Shown in pieces: positions 24,201-34,698 of a stretch of DNA of 64,000 nt. The notes beneath the pieces are model-generated. The model did no database searches. It had not been told where the DNA came from and worked only from the letters and a program-made list of their open reading frames with translations. The first letter of the stretch is position 1. Every line of letters begins with the position of its first letter. A program made the position numbers and the translations under genes. The DNA is from Plenodomus lindquistii (Eukaryota; Ascomycota; Dothideomycetes; Pleosporales; Leptosphaeriaceae), in NCBI GenBank assembly GCA_025504975.1, contig JANUWI010000012.1:1178001-1242000 (forward strand), in the 5' to 3' direction.

Positions 24201-24385
24201 TTGCTTTGACCTTGAGCCTGGGGTCGGGTCTGGGCGGCAGGTCCAACCGGTGCGCTGGTGGGTGAAACAACGGGGGGGTTGACCATCCAGCTCTTTTGTT
24301 TCCCACCCAGATTGCCCAGTGCATAGTTCAGTGTGGCTTGCAGGTCGTCTTGGTTGTTGACGGGGGGGCGGCCGGTCATGGTCAT
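21287..24385 (-). CDS. PIAS-family SUMO E3 ligase with SP-RING (MIZ) finger
   Basis: Single exon, 1032 residues. The N-terminal half is Pro/Gln-rich with an AT-hook-like RPRGRPRKHP and a polyGln run. A PINIT-like region follows (TIRLRCIKWFGPAMPTEQEW through NYLIAIEILGLQ). The SP-RING near residues 915-960 shows CAHSDCFDLDTFLE and WRCPICN, the C-x-H-x-x-C and C-x-x-C zinc ligands of the MIZ finger. The extreme C-terminus, EVEIIDLSD, is a classic SUMO-interacting motif. Siz/PIAS proteins bring the SUMO-charged E2 Ubc9 to nuclear substrates. No N-terminal SAP domain was recognised; the AT-hook may replace it in DNA tethering (inference). The start lies close to the divergent BOI gene's regulatory region. 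Confidence 0.88.
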   Translation of the reverse strand: MTMTGRPPVNNQDDLQATLNYALGNLGGKQKSWMVNPPVVSPTSAPVGPAAQTRPQAQGQSNVNTNNQAPIQARPRGRPRKHPVQAPAIAAPQQLLPSSTSNPSQPKRAPPPNSISPQLPNVVSGRPGRLPLNSHITVFSSPSPSEATTANVYMPPSHDEPAAAAASPPHFDIDHFLNLGQLSPVPSTQEALERMAVDDGQPQQRGQPQHAGVHAQQQQQQQQQRPTSSTSQANGPTRQQADPRGPALGQFHTSGIQPTRRSYATPPERPLTPAHLRSQAPPPPVRTQSSGTNRSPPAGPVSGFSNPAPPSSNALGPWYTPHDCWTVVQRFEAAHPLPSGGSFQGKRLSVLKDAIQIQDWAYLTLHQYSCLMTLDPMAVPQALRAQPKFSQALDFVQHVLGTNAQLSPACLQFFAYFPASIDYLGHWWPAMFGQLGAQFLSFVTCLPDSNRLKHNCSQRRFPPLAHEMSVKHGIASPVFQRLLFTSCLRWICRDVPVNVYHAGIEAKALAVLEENRNALHRYQLTSQQGQQQEPFEELFTYGQRLRNLLVEYEGNSLRQASLSNPQHAGSVQSHLPQQHPGQRQACMIPGMVTPSLPSNVRSDGQQLAQVDMQQTQTGGRLDDSPASQLQQRVPAHLRRPPLQSNGSAPSQAGQTPAQPRPSTRVPLLPPPGWLQPQQRVPNPARYGLHQAHLRSPTMNAKDLCSPLYYFFQSFKQEPKRLSKGLRAIETMTFTLSSADMRLIAHETTNEPGYTIRDVSETSKTIRLRCIKWFGPAMPTEQEWAIADTTWIPYSYFRFNDTALEQRRKVHYGKDQPIDLTHLVREGPNTLEATIIAPSTDTTFTNYLIAIEILGLQSHDAIKKQCLSFRRIPAAKVLATIKAKLSGPNHEDNDDDVAIVDSTLTISLRDPFSASSMCTIPVRGISCAHSDCFDLDTFLETRPRAGDASRADVWRCPICNMDARPGELLVDGFLEEVKRDLEGKGLGGTRAIEVGKDGTWKVKAEVREGVSDESPEPGAGVGGREVEIIDLSD
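23713..23740. repeat. (GTT)9 microsatellite, coding
   Basis: Encodes the polyGln run in the N-terminal half of the SUMO ligase on the minus strand. Confidence 0.85.
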
Positions 24386-25475
24386 GGTGCGCGAGGGTCA
24401 CTGCCCAGACCAAGCAGCTGTTGCTACGTGTGATGTGGCTCGCGCAAAGGCCGAATGCGCGTACAGCGCTCGACCAAGACACGAAATCGCCACAGATGCA
24501 GGGTGTTCATGTCGCGTGTGCAAGTGGCAGCGAAGATGAAGCAGTGGGCATAGGGGCGGTGTGGGGGTGAGCAAAGTGTTTGCGACTTGCGTCTTTCAAT
24601 CGTGCAGGACAGAGCCAAGGGGGACAGAAGGGCAGGCGCATCATGCATGGCAAGGCATTGGCGACATGTTGTTCAGGATGGCGCTAGAGAAGCGGCGCTT
24701 GGGCCAGGGGAGGGCCGAGACGGATGATTCGCGAACATGAACATGGCGGAAGGCGAGGGAAGAGGAAACAGTGGCATTGAGGTGGGCATGGCGTCTCGCA
24801 TGGACTCGATGCCAAAGACAGAAATCCAGGTGCAGCAGGGAGGGACGAGTCGGCTGGCGTCGGTGTGTGTATGTGTACTGTTATGTGGCTGGTGTACAGT
24901 ATGGGTAACCTCACAGCCTCTTCAACGGTCACATGGGCACCGCTCTGCTTGGAGAGAGAGGGTTTATTAGCCATGGCGGGAGAATTGCAGAGAGGCTTTG
25001 GCTAGTTCGCCTCGTGCGTGCCACAGCCTAATTATAGGGAGCCACGACACCACCCGCCAAGTTCAAACACCTTTCAGCACCAGCACCACCCATAACTTAC
25101 GGGGCCTTTGCCTACCGTCGATCCTCGCTGCACTAGAGTACAGTCAGTCATTGTCCTGCGCCCGAGTCAGAGCCCCCAAGCGCCGTCCCGTTGCGTTGCG
25201 CCCGCCCGCCACGACCAGCCCAGCCGATACATAGCGCCAACCGCCGCCAGAAGCATGATGAGATGAACCACGTCTGCTAGCCCGCGGTGACCATCGCCAG
25301 CCAGCCAGCCAGCCCGCCAGCCCTTTGCATGTCAACAATTGTTTCCCCGGCCCCGCGCTGGACAGCAGCATAGCATAGCATAGCATTGCATTGCATAGCT
25401 GCCCCCCCCCCCTCCCACCTCCCTGCTCTGCCGCCGCCGCAGCAGCTGTCGCAGGAGCATTGCTACCCCCCCATC
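24386..25475. promoter_or_regulatory. Divergent intergenic region between the SUMO ligase and BOI-type genes
   Basis: 1.09 kb between two outward-transcribed genes, so it must hold both promoters. It shows an imperfect CATAG/CATTG tandem at about 25368-25399 and a C10 run next to it, just upstream of the BOI start. No TATA box is obvious. Confidence 0.5.
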
Positions 25476-28400
25476 ATGGCCCAGCGCTCCCACACTGAGC
25501 ACTGTCGGCCCGGCGATACCCTCGTCGTCGTGCGTATGTCTTGTCCTGCCATGTCCCCCGCAGTGCAGTGCAGTGCAGTGGCATGACTACTAACATGCTC
25601 CCCCAGACGAGTTCATCGCCCGCAGCCCCGACGAGCTGAGCCTGCGACGAGGCGACCGCATCGAGCTGATCGAGCGCGACGACGACTTTGGCGATGGCTG
25701 GTTCTTGGGCAAGAACACCGAGTCGGGCGACAATGGCCTCTTCCCAGAAGGTTTGTAACAGTCATGGCGTTGAGCCTGTTGGGACTCTCTCTAATCCCAT
25801 GTCAGTCTACACGCGCCCGGCGCCCAAGCCCACGCCCATCCCCACCATGCTCTCGCGCAATCCCTCGCAAATGTCGGCCCGCTCAGAAAAGGGCGCCCTC
25901 TCGCCTGCCGCCACCGCTGCCGCCACCGCTGCCGCCACCGCCGCCGCCGTGTCCGACTCGCCCTCGTCCAAGCTGGGCCCTGCTCCCACATCCAGCGCGC
26001 CGCCGCCGCTCAAGAATGTGCCCACGGAGCCGCTGCACATTGGGCCCCCAACCACGCCCACGGATGCCATGCGCAGGACGTCTCTCCAGAACTCGCTGCA
26101 GACGGCGCCGAGGAGCATCAGCCAGACCATGAGCGGCGACGTGCCGCCCGAGGACGCCACCATGGGCAGCCCCGTCATGCACGAGACGCTGAGTGTCATT
26201 GACGAGCACATCACCGACATGAGCACCCCCCGCCAGGCCACCGCCCCCAAGGACCTCCGCGCAAACGACTCGGGCAGCGAGTACAGCAGCCACCACCGCC
26301 TGTCCTTTGTGAATGGACAGGAGACGGACGAGGAGGAGGAGCAGACGTGGCACACGGAGGAGGAGGTCAAGACGTGGTCGCCCGCGCGCGTTGCAGAATA
26401 CCTGCAGGACGTGGGCGTGGAGCAGAAGCACTGCGATGTCTTCCGGGACCAGGACATTGACGGCGAGGCGCTGCTGGGCGTGGACCGCAACTTCATCTTC
26501 ATGCAGGAATTCGACCTGGGGCCCATGGGACCGCGGCTGCGCACGTGGATGAAGATCAACGCGCTGCAGTCCGAGGTCAAGAATGCAAAGGAAGCCGCAA
26601 AGGCAGCGCAGTCGACGCCTGCCTTTGACGCCCAGAGCGACTTCCCCACTGAGAACAGCCGCCTGCGAGCTGCGTCGACGGGCTCTGTTCTGCCGCGCAT
26701 ACCAACTCTGCGCGAAAGCATGGGCTCGCGCAGCAACTCCAGAGGCCCCGTGCCGATGCCGATGCCGATGCAGATGCAGATGCAGATGCAGATGCAGATG
26801 CCGCGGGCAACCTCGTCTGCTGGCCGCTCCAACTCCGTCTTCGATCCAACTTCCCCCTTGATCCAGCACACGCCCGCCTCGCCAGGTGCAGCTTCGCCCG
26901 TCCGCCCATCGGCCGCCTCGATTCGCAGCATGAACCACAACCGCCGCCACTCCTCCATCGACCACCACCAGGGCCCACCCACCCCAACAGCAGCCAATCA
27001 CATGAAATCTGCGTCCAACGTGTCTGGGCCAACAACGCACAAGAAGACACCGTCTTTTGACCGCAACTGGACCATGGGCGCCACGCCAGCGTCTCCACCG
27101 GCATTGGCGCGGCCAGTCTCCTCGCATCACATCCATACATCCAGCGCCAATGGCATGTCCTTTGACTCGCGCGAAAATGGAATGACCTCTGCTGCTGCTG
27201 AGCTGGATCGAGGCTACTTTTCGGGCGGCGAGGTAGAAAACCGCACCCGCAGAAACGTCCTTCGCAAGAAAGAGAGCCCAAGCCACTCCCGCAACACCAG
27301 TCTCACTGTCGATCCATCACGCCGCACCAGTTCCTACAGTCGACGTCACAGCAGGATCGGAAGCGCAGACTCTGTGATTGGCAACGCCATGTCTCCCGCG
27401 GCCAAGCAGTACTACGGTAACAGTCACAAGGCCAGTAGCAGTACAACGAGCGCTTTCGACTTTGTGCGCCCCCTCAAACCTGCTGCTGAACCACACCCAA
27501 CCGTCACCAAGCTCTCCTACGATGCGCATAGCATTGATGCCGTAGCAAATTCGCCTCATATTCCAGGCAGCGAAACCTCGAGCACAGGCCGTGCCTCGCC
27601 TTCTCCAGCCGCGGCTCCTACCCACTCACGATCCTTTTTCAGCAAACGGTCCCAGCCCAGAGGTCTTCGGGCCATCTCAGACGCCATCACTGGTGGTGAA
27701 AAGGCGAATGTCAGCACAGGAGAACTCCAGCCATCGCCACACAAGGACTCGCCAATGCAGTCACCCACGCGAACTGGATCTAGCACCCCGTCTCATACGT
27801 CCTTGTCCAAGAGCTTTGAGATTGGACCAGACGGCAGCAAGCGTTTCACCGGCGATTCGACGGCCACCAAGGAAAGCCGGAAGAAGACCAAGAAACACGG
27901 AACCAGTGCCTACCTCAAGGGCCGACAACAAGTTTCGCCACAGGAAGCCATGGCCAACTGTGACTACAGTGGCTGGATGAAGAAGAAGTCTTCGAGTCTG
28001 ATGACTACATGGAAGACACGATTGTTCGTCTTACGAGGCAGACGTCTCGCCTACTACTACTCGGAAAATGATACGGAAGAGAAGGGTCTCATTGACATTT
28101 CGTCTCATAGGGTACTTCCAGCCATGGACGAGAAGATGACTGGTTTCCATGCGTCCGTTACTCGTGCAGCAGCTTCGCCGTCCTCGCCACACAACGCGAC
28201 CATTCAGACCGCCGCCTCGGTCGACGCTGCCAAGACTATTCCAGGTCTCGAGGAAGACATGGCAGGCATGTTCATCTTCAAACTGGTGCCGCCACGTGCT
28301 GGACTACAAAAAGGCGTGCAGTTCACAAAGCCCATTGTACACTACTTTGCTGTCGATAGCCTGACAGTGGGACGACTCTGGATGGCCGCTCTTATGAAGG

Positions 28401-28729
28401 CCACTATCGACCGCGATGAGGCAGGGCCCTTCACCACAACCTACCAGCAAAAGACAATTTCGCTCGAGAAGGCCCGCGCCATGCGTCAACGACCACCGAA
28501 CCTAATGGACGAGGATGGTGCGGATGTGTCTGGGGACGCTGAGAAGAGTGAATACTCGAAAGAAAGTATCCAGGACAGCACCATACATGAAGAGGATGAG
28601 AAGGGCTTGGCTATTTCTGGACTGGACGATGCGAAAGCTCTCCTCGCCTATGCCGAGCACAGCAACAGTAACAGCGACTCATATCCTGATCATCGACATG
28701 ATCACGTCATGACCGGCATCGCCAGTTGA
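25476..28729 (+). CDS. BOI1/BOI2-like SH3-SAM-PH polarity scaffold
   Basis: Exons 25476..25533, 25607..25750 and 25806..28729 give 1041 residues. Introns are 73 bp (with a TACTAAC branch site) and 55 bp. The SH3 domain (about residues 20-66) appears only after splicing: HEFIARSPDELSLRRGDRIE, then DGWFLGKNTESGDNGLFPE. A SAM domain is near 250-320 (VKTWSPARVAEYLQDVG, FDLGPMGPRLRTWMKINAL). A PH domain is near 785-935 (YSGWMKKKSSSLMTTWKTRL, FVLRGRRLAYYYSE, AVDSLTVGRLWMAALMKAT). This order is that of yeast Boi1/2, which bind Bem1/Cdc42 and phosphoinositides at growth sites and the bud neck. Linkers are Ser-rich, with a Met-Pro/Met-Gln run near residue 385. Confidence 0.93.
26754..26800. repeat. 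Coding ATGCCG/ATGCAG hexamer tandem
   Basis: Alternating hexamers encode (Met-Pro)n followed by (Met-Gln)n in the linker between SAM and PH domains. This is a likely length-variable site. Confidence 0.85.
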
Positions 28730-29572
28730 TCAGCCAAATCAACACATCGACGATACCTGACGTCGGAGCAGATTTTATTTTTTTCGCGCAACGTTACGTT
28801 CCACACTAATACAATCGCTGGATATCTAGTCCAATCCACATACGTATTTCTGGGCTCATTGTACCTCCTGCACATTGGAATATACCACCGCTACATTTCC
28901 TCACGTTAGACTCCCATATTGGAACCAAACGCCCGCTCTACACCCTATCTTTCTTTTGCTGAACTTTACGACTACTTGCACGATATATCCCAGCCTAGAC
29001 GGGATGGAATCAAACGTCAATCTCGAAAAGCTGAATACATATCTGTGGAATATTTTCCTCTACGTAATAAGATGGCAGGCCATGGTGAGGGCAATAGCGA
29101 TAGTCGACGGCAGGGGATGATTACCCAAGCAAGTGGAAGATGGGCAAATGTAATTGTACGAAAGGAGACCCCCTTTTTTTTTCTCTGTTTCTCAATTCTC
29201 CCTTTTTGGATTGGTGTGTATGAGTGTGTGTGTGTGTGTTTCTCATTCTGCGCTTTTTCGCATTCACATTCCCAACACGTAACGCGCACAAGTCGCGCCT
29301 CGTCTCGTTCCATCCCTTGCTAACCCAGATAACACACCACATACCCAGGGATATCAGACACGCCTCGGTTCAGGAACCCAACCAAAGACTCCAGACTCTG
29401 GTTTTGAACTCCGGCGTCCATGTAGGTGTCGTACGGCAATGGTTGAGTTCATCGCATCGTCCCCTGCCTCCCCTCTTTCCACACCCATGGTCCTCAAAAC
29501 GTAAAGTAGGGTGCAGTAGTTGCACATATTGATAGACCTGCCCTGCTCACACTCATCCATCCCATCTCATCC
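28730..29572. other. Intergenic, 0.84 kb
   Basis: 3' region of the BOI gene and 5' region of the next gene. A short TG repeat (TGTGTGTGTGTG) lies near 29224-29240. No gene is supported. Confidence 0.5.
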
Positions 29573-29644
29573 ATGCAACACACACGCGTCCACATTTCGT
29601 CCTCGCATCCTCCAACTAGTATTCAGGAATTACTAGCCCTTATT

Positions 29645-30907
29645 ATGACATCTTCTTCTTCTTCCTCCTCCTCATCATCATCATCGGCCACCGCACCCCC
29701 ACCACCCTACACATACCCCTCCATCTCTACCAAAAAATCAAAATCAATGCTCCCAGGCGGGAAACGCAGTCCCCCACCCACACCCACACCCTTCTCCCAG
29801 CACCAGCGTGGCCGCCACCGCACCGCAAGAAACCCCCTCGACCTCGACGACATCCCACCACCCACCCTCCGACCCCGCCGCAGCCGAGCCCAAACACTAG
29901 GTCGCCTCCTCGTTCTGCTCCTCGTCCTAGGTTGTCTAGTGAGTTGGAGCACGGGAATCAAATGTAAGACTGCAGAGTGTGTGAGAGAAGGGAGGGATGC
30001 TTTGGTTGAAGGGGCGAGGTGGGTGGGGAGGGAGGGAGGGGGGTATGTTGGTGGGGGGGCGGTGTTGGGGTTGGAGAGGTTTAGGGAGAATTGGGGGTAT
30101 GGTGGGGTGAAGGAGGGGGAGGGGGAGGGGAAGGGGATTGCAGGGCCGGTTTTTGGTGGGTCTGTGTCTTTGGAGGATGGGAAAGGGAATGGGGAAGGGG
30201 GAGATGGGGTTCATGCACAGGTTCTTACTCTGGGACAGGGACAAGAGCAAGGCCAAGGGCAAGAACAAGAACAGCAATTCCCCGAAATCAAGGAAATCCT
30301 CACTTCACCCGATATCTCTATACCGACGCCACAGACATCGGATGACACGCCCCCGCAGTCCCAGAGCGTATCCGGATCAGCAGACCTCCTCGCCATGGAC
30401 GACGCGCAGAATGCAATCGATGAAGCGTTTGCAAAGGCTCTGCTTGTTGAAACGGATCCGGATGCTGATACGAATTCAAAGATGCAAATGGGCAATGCGA
30501 ATGCGAATGCGAATGCGAATACCGGCGAACCGCACGTCCACACCGACATTGACACCGATATCCCCACCACACTCGATACACCGCTGATTGTACATGCTGA
30601 TACTGAAGCTTCATTTCAAGCTCCGGCACAAGACCAAGCACAAGCACAAGCACAAGCACAAGCACAGACTCCAGACCTAGGAGAAGCGCAAGCACAACCA
30701 CAATCACAACCACAACCACAACTTGGACAGGTGCAGCAGGTAGTGCAACATCTCAACACGGACGCGAATAACGCTGAACTTGACCACCATGTAGAGGAAG
30801 AACCAGAACATACACATATTGGAGATCCAGACCCCGGGTTTAGAGAGGCGTTGATGGATGGGAGGGTGTTGGGGAGTATGGGGATGGACATGGGTGTGGG
30901 GGTTTGA
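29645..30907 (+). CDS. Low-complexity single-pass membrane protein, unknown function
   Basis: 420 residues from Met at 29645; an upstream in-frame Met at 29573 would give 444. The chosen start opens with a Ser run. A Pro-rich, then basic N-terminal region of about 90 residues (RGRHRTARNPLDLDDI, RPRRSRAQTLG) precedes one hydrophobic segment, RLLVLLLVLGCLVSW. This fits a type II signal anchor with a short cytosolic tail. The rest is low-complexity: Gly-rich, then GQ/EQ repeats, an Asn-Ala run and Gln-Ala runs. Similar proteins are common as fungal hypotheticals with no assigned role. Purine-rich coding strand at 29990-30190 explains the Gly/Glu bias. A real gene is likely because the frame stays open over repetitive DNA, but the function is not recognisable. 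Confidence 0.55.
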   Translation: MTSSSSSSSSSSSSATAPPPPYTYPSISTKKSKSMLPGGKRSPPPTPTPFSQHQRGRHRTARNPLDLDDIPPPTLRPRRSRAQTLGRLLVLLLVLGCLVSWSTGIKCKTAECVREGRDALVEGARWVGREGGGYVGGGAVLGLERFRENWGYGGVKEGEGEGKGIAGPVFGGSVSLEDGKGNGEGGDGVHAQVLTLGQGQEQGQGQEQEQQFPEIKEILTSPDISIPTPQTSDDTPPQSQSVSGSADLLAMDDAQNAIDEAFAKALLVETDPDADTNSKMQMGNANANANANTGEPHVHTDIDTDIPTTLDTPLIVHADTEASFQAPAQDQAQAQAQAQAQTPDLGEAQAQPQSQPQPQLGQVQQVVQHLNTDANNAELDHHVEEEPEHTHIGDPDPGFREALMDGRVLGSMGMDMGVGV

Positions 30908-31428
30908 GGTTTGGGGTTTGAGGTTGAGGGTTGGAATTTCGAAAGCTCGGGTCCCGTTGTCGAAGTATGATTTAGGATAGGGGGTTGGGATGAGCATGGG
31001 GAAGGGGATGGAGATGGGGATGGGGATGGTGTAGGTAGGATGAGATAAGAGGGCAGGTATGCATGGGCTTGTGGATGATTCAATGAGTCTATGTGGGTTT
31101 TATACTGTTAGCTAGAGAAGTCTAGATTGCTGTTTTGTTTCCTTATCTTTGTACTTTGTTTGATGGGTGGGATTGGTTCGAATTGTATTTGATGTTTTTT
31201 TTTAATTCTTGTGTCCTTGGTTGTGATATCTTCTAGAGCCTCAAGGCTTCTATTCTCCGGCCTTGAAATATACGAAATATGAAACTGAGAAAAAAGAATA
31301 AAATCTAGCGAGTGTTGTAATCTAATAGTTGGTGTATGGGGGTATCAAAGTCGCAAAAGTACGGAGAGGAAAAAAAAAAAAAAACGAAACGCAAAATCCA
31401 AATGCCGCTGCCCATGCGACAAATCTGA
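30908..31428. other. Intergenic between convergent genes
   Basis: Shared 3' region with a poly-A run (31370-31384) and T-rich words. No gene is seen. Confidence 0.5.
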
Positions 31429-32907
31429 TCAGGTCCCCCTCTTCCTCCTCATCTTCAACTCGCTCCTCTCCCCCTCCTCTCCCTCGGGCGAAAACCAATC
31501 CCGAATCCCACACCTATCCTCCAACTTCCTGAACAACTCATCCACACGATCAACCATCCACCCACTCTTGATCCGCTCCCCAGGCCTCGCATACCCAAGA
31601 CGAAACGTATAACTAACCCCACAACTCCCCGCATCAAACGAAAACTGTAAACATTTCTCCTGGTCTTCGCACAGCGCCTTGCAATGCGCAAAACTCTTCC
31701 ACGCATTGCGCTCCAGCTCGTTGGGCGACGTGCTATGGTCGTGCGCATTGTATTCTGCTGTATCGGCGAGATTGTCCCAGCCAGCCACCTCAGTGGCAAG
31801 TTTGGGGCGCACGAGATTCATGAATACGTCGCGATGCCGCAGCACAATGTCGTGTCGTGCATACCATTCCTGCTCAAATTCCCACAGCTCGGTGATTTCA
31901 GCAGGCGAAACGTGGTGGTATGTGATGGCGGGATAGCACCACAGGTCTCTGTCGATTTTTTGCGTTGCGGGGTCCAGGGTGGCGGGGGAATCGCCTTGGA
32001 AGTGCGGGAATGCGCGGTGTAGCGGGATCGACGCGTCTTCTGCTACTTTGCCCAGGGCGCAGTCGCCGACCCAGTGGTCTCGCGTAAAGGTCTCGTAGTC
32101 GGAGATTTGCGTGCTGCGCTGAAAGGCGATTTTGCGGGCTGCGGGGGCGGACAGGACAAAGGCTGCGCCGCCGTAGGCAAAGGCAATGTTGTTGATGAAG
32201 AGGTGCTTGCCAATGTAGTACTCTTTGGTTGCGTCAAAGGTGGAGAGGTAGGTGAGCAGGTTGTGGAAGTCGAGGTATGTGTCTGTTTCTGTAAAGACGA
32301 ACCATTTTGCATCGGGTTTGGTCTCCAGCGCGTGGTCGATCATGGGTAGAAACTTCCACTTGTCGAGGGCCCAGCCGGGTTTGTCGGTTTGCGTGTAGTC
32401 GCCCTTGAAGGAGCCGCTGAGTGAGGTGAGGACAGGGGTGGAGGGGAGACCGCTACGGCCGTGTTTATGCAAATGGTTGTAGAGTTTGAAGTCGTCGTGG
32501 GTCTGCTTGGTGGAGTCGCTGATGGATGCGAGGACATCGTGCACGGCGTGGCCGGAGATTGACTCGGACATGTCTGACACGATTGTAAAATGTGGTACGC
32601 ATCTTAGCGTTGTGCGGAGGTGGACGGGAACTTTTTCGAGAGACTCTGTTGCGCCGGTGCGGAGAACTACCAATACGTCGTCGATGAGTGATGATCGCGG
32701 GCAGACAAGGTCTTGTTGGTGGTGTTGGTGCGCTGAAGCGTGGTTCGAGTTTTGGCGGTGAAAGTACGAGGCTGAGGTGACGGACGTGAAGATGTTGACC
32801 AACGAGACTGAAAAGACGGCGCAGAAGATGATGCGACCCAGAATTGTACGGTGAGGCATCGCGAGGGTTATCGTTCTCAAACGGCACAGCACCAGGCCGG
32901 CCATCAA
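31429..32907 (-). CDS. Fringe-like (GT31/DUF604-type) glycosyltransferase
   Basis: Single exon, 492 residues; Met17 (32859) is an alternative start. A short cytosolic tail and one hydrophobic anchor (ILGRIIFCAVFSVSLVNIF) indicate a type II Golgi membrane protein. The luminal part opens with DDVLVVLRTGATESLEKVPVH, contains the metal/nucleotide-sugar DxD motif in WFVFTETDTYLDFHNLL, followed by YIGKHLFINNIAFAYGGAAF and LSAPAARKIAF. This is the Fringe/GT31 pattern. A Cys-bearing C-terminal part (CKALCEDQEKCLQFSFDAG) resembles the PAN/apple-like tail found on many fungal members. It probably adds a sugar to cell-wall or secreted glycoproteins; donor and acceptor are unknown. Confidence 0.85.
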   Translation of the reverse strand: MMAGLVLCRLRTITLAMPHRTILGRIIFCAVFSVSLVNIFTSVTSASYFHRQNSNHASAHQHHQQDLVCPRSSLIDDVLVVLRTGATESLEKVPVHLRTTLRCVPHFTIVSDMSESISGHAVHDVLASISDSTKQTHDDFKLYNHLHKHGRSGLPSTPVLTSLSGSFKGDYTQTDKPGWALDKWKFLPMIDHALETKPDAKWFVFTETDTYLDFHNLLTYLSTFDATKEYYIGKHLFINNIAFAYGGAAFVLSAPAARKIAFQRSTQISDYETFTRDHWVGDCALGKVAEDASIPLHRAFPHFQGDSPATLDPATQKIDRDLWCYPAITYHHVSPAEITELWEFEQEWYARHDIVLRHRDVFMNLVRPKLATEVAGWDNLADTAEYNAHDHSTSPNELERNAWKSFAHCKALCEDQEKCLQFSFDAGSCGVSYTFRLGYARPGERIKSGWMVDRVDELFRKLEDRCGIRDWFSPEGEEGERSELKMRRKRGT

Positions 32908-34698
32908 AACACCCCAACGTGGGCGACGTGGGAAGGAATAAAAAAGAAAGAGGTCAGCAAAAAGCGCTCAAAGTGAGCACGAATAAGCGTGTGCTAAGTC
33001 TCGGGCAAAGAGTGTCGAGTTCACGTAGTCGCCATCGGAAGGCTGCGGCGTTTGTCGTATAATGCGGGGGTAAACGTGGCAGTGGTACGTATGTACTATA
33101 AAGAAGGTCTCAACATGGGTCTTATGAAGCAAGAAGGCGAGCAGGGAGGGGGAAAACGGCTTGTCTTTGAGCGAAGAGTGCGACGGCGACGATCTTGATC
33201 ATCATTGGCACAAACAGCGTGCGTGTGCGTGAAATGTCGCCGGACACTGCGGCCGATCAATGCCTTGGTGTGGGGATTGGAAGATCTTACGTCGTTGTGG
33301 AATCAAGCGATGGGCATGTGGGTTGTGCGTTCCTGTCGTTAGCTAGACGTGTTGCAGATTGCATGGCTCGTCGAGTCGGAGTTGCTCACTTGAGGACGTT
33401 GAGTCGCTTGCGAATAGTCAGGACAAGACAGGTCAACGACTAAGCATGGTGAAGCAACTGCCAGAGATGCGCGACATGACAGCGGTGTAGCAAGACTCAA
33501 GAGGTGCCGAAACAGTGGACCTGGCGCGCGGTGTTCGGTAAGCTACGTCATGCCATGTTTCAGCTGTCCCAGATAGGTTAGACCGACGCCGCACAGCCGA
33601 TGCTAGTCTCGCAAATGGCCATCTCATCTCGCAACTTGTGCAAAACGACTCCAATGGAGAAATGTCGGTGCTTCTCTGCAGATGCCTTTTAACAAATGCG
33701 TGCGGGTTTCCGTTGCCATGGAGCGTGATTGGAAGGATGTACGGCCGTTTGAACTGTGGGTAGACATTCAGGTTGACGCAGGGCAACGCCGAAACCCCGC
33801 ATTCCGAGGTTTCACCCTGGACGTAAAGGCTGCAGGTAGAGAAGGTAAACACAAGCTCTTCCTTCACCCTGATGGCGCTCTTTACAAAACATACTCCAAA
33901 GCGCACAACGATACCAATCAGATCTCGTGTTTGACAGATAGTTTAGCTCGCTAAAGGTGACTACTTATACGTTGCGGGCAGCTGCATTCATGAAACAATT
34001 CGGTCAACTGACTAAAAGAGGAGTTCCAGTTGAATTTGACATGTCGAAGTCCAGAACATGCCTACTATTCTCAAAGCACGTAGCTCTGCCTTGCAATCAT
34101 GGGGACTTTTTAAACCACCGCGTACATCTACCTCATCCACGTCTTTCCATCTAGCCTTAAGGCTTCTAGTTTTAATGAGCAAATATGGTGACATTTACAT
34201 AGCTGCTATGTTATCTTCACTCCCAAACGCAAGTTTATTGCTTCCGAAGGAAGCTCTTACGGTCAAATGGCTGTAGGGGGCCTTAAATTTGGTAGGAGCG
34301 CCACTTTCCATTCGCGGATAGAGCGGATCTGTGACTGGCCTAACAGGGGGCGCTGGCTTGACATTATTGTTAGTAATTATTTCATCACGTGATAATGCCT
34401 TCACTAGCGCCCGCGCACGCGTGTACTACCTCTATATAGTGTACTACCTCTATACGTGCTACCTCTATAATATAATAAGCATTGCGTACACTGTAAACAT
34501 ATTTGATTGTAAGACTTCCTCGGAAGCACTCTCAGCCGTGATTCACGTCTGACAGATCTATGTAAGATATGTTGTTTGATTGGTTGAGCAATGAGTATAT
34601 ACAATGAAGCTGCCGTGTCATCCATGAGACAATTTTATGGCCTGTCGATCAGATTCATTCGAATCCTGATTCATGACAAGAAGTCTCGGGGTCTCCGC
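32908..34698. other. Intergenic, 1.8 kb
   Basis: No supported gene. An ORF at 33682-33954 has no recognisable domain. The stretch 34140-34560 is AT-rich and carries a short tandem repeat and a CACGTG palindrome. This marks the change from the gene-dense left part to the sparse right part. Confidence 0.45.
34422..34477. repeat. Three-copy ~16-bp tandem repeat
   Basis: Three near-identical copies of a GTACTACCTCTATA-type unit (the third reads GTGCTACCTCTATA), in an AT-rich segment. Confidence 0.7.

Noticed and set aside
25883..27286. Long minus-strand frame of 467 codons
   Set aside because: It lies entirely opposite the SH3-SAM-PH gene, has Arg/Leu/His-rich shadow composition and no domain; it is the antisense of GC-rich coding DNA.
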